A stretch of 64,000 nt of DNA, taken from the NCBI GenBank assembly GCA_020161755.1, contig JAIUOS010000001.1, positions 62,001-126,000 on the forward strand. Direction: 5' to 3'. Origin of the DNA: Actinomycetota bacterium. Its GTDB lineage: Bacteria > Actinomycetota > Actinomycetes > Propionibacteriales > Propionibacteriaceae. Positions 63,233 to 64,000 of this stretch are shown here, piece by piece. The notes beneath the pieces are model-generated. The model had not been told where the DNA came from. It saw only the letters and a list, made by a program, of their open reading frames with translations, and made no database searches. The position numbers were made by a program, and so were the translations under genes. The number at the start of each line of letters is the position of its first letter. Positions within the stretch are counted from its first letter, which is position 1.

Positions 63233-63397
63233 CCTGAAGCCAATCGTCGCGAGCCCCGGACAGGTGGCGGCGCACCAAGGCTCGTGCAAGGCGGGCACTC
63301 CTGTTGCGTTGATAGTGCACGCAAGTTGCACGACGACAGAAACAGTGGGGTGTGCGTTTGTGCTTGTGAAAGGCATCTTCTGAGGACCGCATTGGGT

Positions 63398-63420
63398 GGT
63401 CCAAGTCCAGTTGGGCCTAC
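63398..63420 (+). repeat. Imperfect copy of the tRNA-Ile 3' end
   Basis: GGTCCAAGTCCAGTTGGGCC and TAC match 57945-57967 at 20 of 23 positions. No other tRNA arms are present, so this is a fragment, a candidate right attachment-site remnant. Confidence 0.7.
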
Positions 63421-63446
63421 CGGCCGACGCCGGGATCTCCGAGCGG

Positions 63447-63675
63447 CGCCCGCCGATGCATGGTTGGTCCGCGGCGCCCTCGACCTCGTCGTTACCGCGA
63501 ACCTCGGCTTATGAAGGCCTCGTCGGGAGGGGCGGCGAGCCGTTACCGCGTTTCTCGGCTTATGAGGCGGTTCTCGGCCTCGATAAGCCGAGTTCCGCGG
63601 GAAGCGTTGTGCGCGGTCGGCGGGAGGGCCGTGAAAATCCGAGTTCCTCGGTAACGACGCCTGCGGTGCACCTCA
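63447..63675. repeat. ~228-bp direct repeat (R6), right copy
   Basis: Same orientation as the copy at 58042-58269. Together with the tRNA fragment just upstream it bounds the PadR-ABC segment. Confidence 0.88.
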
Positions 63676-64000
63676 GGAGGTTGTCACCCTCTGCGCTTCT
63701 CAGCTCGAGTTCCGACCCAGCCTGCCGGAGCTCCTCGCTGCTCTCGGGTTGTGTCCGTCACCGGTGGCCCACGCCGGGCTCTACCAGGCCGGTGAGAGCA
63801 CTCGCCCCGGATTCGTCCGGCGCCGCCGGGCGGGAGCCACTTCCCGGCGCGATCGAGCGCGGATCCTCCCGCCCGCCGCCCAGCCGCCGGAACCTGCCCA
63901 TCGCAGACTCTTGACACCCAAACTTTTATCGATAACACTTTTGCCATCCCGGAGTGCTAGCACGGTCGCGACAAGAGAACCTCCGGAGGATCCACCACCA
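63676..64000 (+). promoter_or_regulatory. Upstream region of a gene beginning at or after the right edge
   Basis: No convincing gene. TTGACA at 63911-63916 is a consensus -35; the palindrome TTATCGATAA (63926-63935) sits in the spacer and -10 area, typical of a LacI-family operator. CTCCGGAGGATCC ends 8 bp before the window edge as a strong ribosome-binding site, so a start codon is expected at about 64001. Confidence 0.7.

Noticed and set aside
63398-63420. A second tRNA gene
   Set aside because: Only the T-arm/acceptor 3' part is present; no D or anticodon arm can be folded upstream.

Overview
This 64-kb window comes from a high-GC Gram-positive bacterium (Actinomycetota), most likely a Propionibacteriales relative. 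It holds the replication-origin neighbourhood in actinobacterial order (rpmH-rnpA-yidD-yidC-khpB-rsmG and parA-parB on one side; dnaA-dnaN-recF-dciA and later gyrB-gyrA-DUF3566-tRNA-Ile on the other), with GC-rich third positions, many GTG starts and frequent 4-nt gene overlaps. The family-level placement is inference from glpABC, the SorC regulator and gene order.

Layout. 1-1.6 kb: end of a secreted subtilisin with IPT/TIG domains. 1.8-10.3 kb: glycerol catabolism (glpFK, a SorC-type regulator, membrane-linked glycerol-3-phosphate dehydrogenase glpABC). 10.4-19 kb: housekeeping and stress genes (yaaA, trxB-trxA, HxlR/VOC pair, GNATs, aminotransferase, D-Ala-D-Ala ligase, SURF1, DUF3817). 19-29.4 kb: segregation and origin block with two parS sites and oriC between dnaA and dnaN.

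29.5-51.1 kb: an accessory carbon-catabolism block separating dciA from gyrB. It encodes a HAD protein, a cytoplasmic GH3 glycosidase, a NiCoT nickel permease, gluconokinase, fructuronate reductase (UxuB), glucuronate isomerase (UxaC), a LarA-family nickel-pincer racemase/epimerase, a LacI regulator, 6-phosphogluconate dehydrogenase, the cofactor-synthesis proteins LarE, LarB and LarC, two Gfo/Idh/MocA oxidoreductases, two xylose-isomerase-like TIM-barrel proteins and a GPH-family sugar symporter. No mannonate dehydratase or KDG enzymes lie here. The set suggests a route glucuronate -> fructuronate -> mannonate -> (nickel-dependent 2-epimerisation) gluconate -> 6-phosphogluconate -> ribulose 5-phosphate, with dedicated nickel uptake and cofactor synthesis. 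Each promoter region of the block carries clustered GGCAAC/GTTGCC motifs, candidate sites for the local LacI protein.

51.2-57.8 kb: a small lipoprotein, gyrB, gyrA and a DUF3566 membrane protein. 57.9-63.7 kb: tRNA-Ile followed by a probable old integration: an integrase remnant, a PadR regulator with an ABC exporter, then an imperfect copy of the tRNA 3' end and a ~228-bp direct repeat also found just after the tRNA.

The window is rich in intergenic palindromic repeats of at least seven families, mostly at gene ends. One copy is translated inside larB. No rRNA, intact insertion sequence or CRISPR array was seen.
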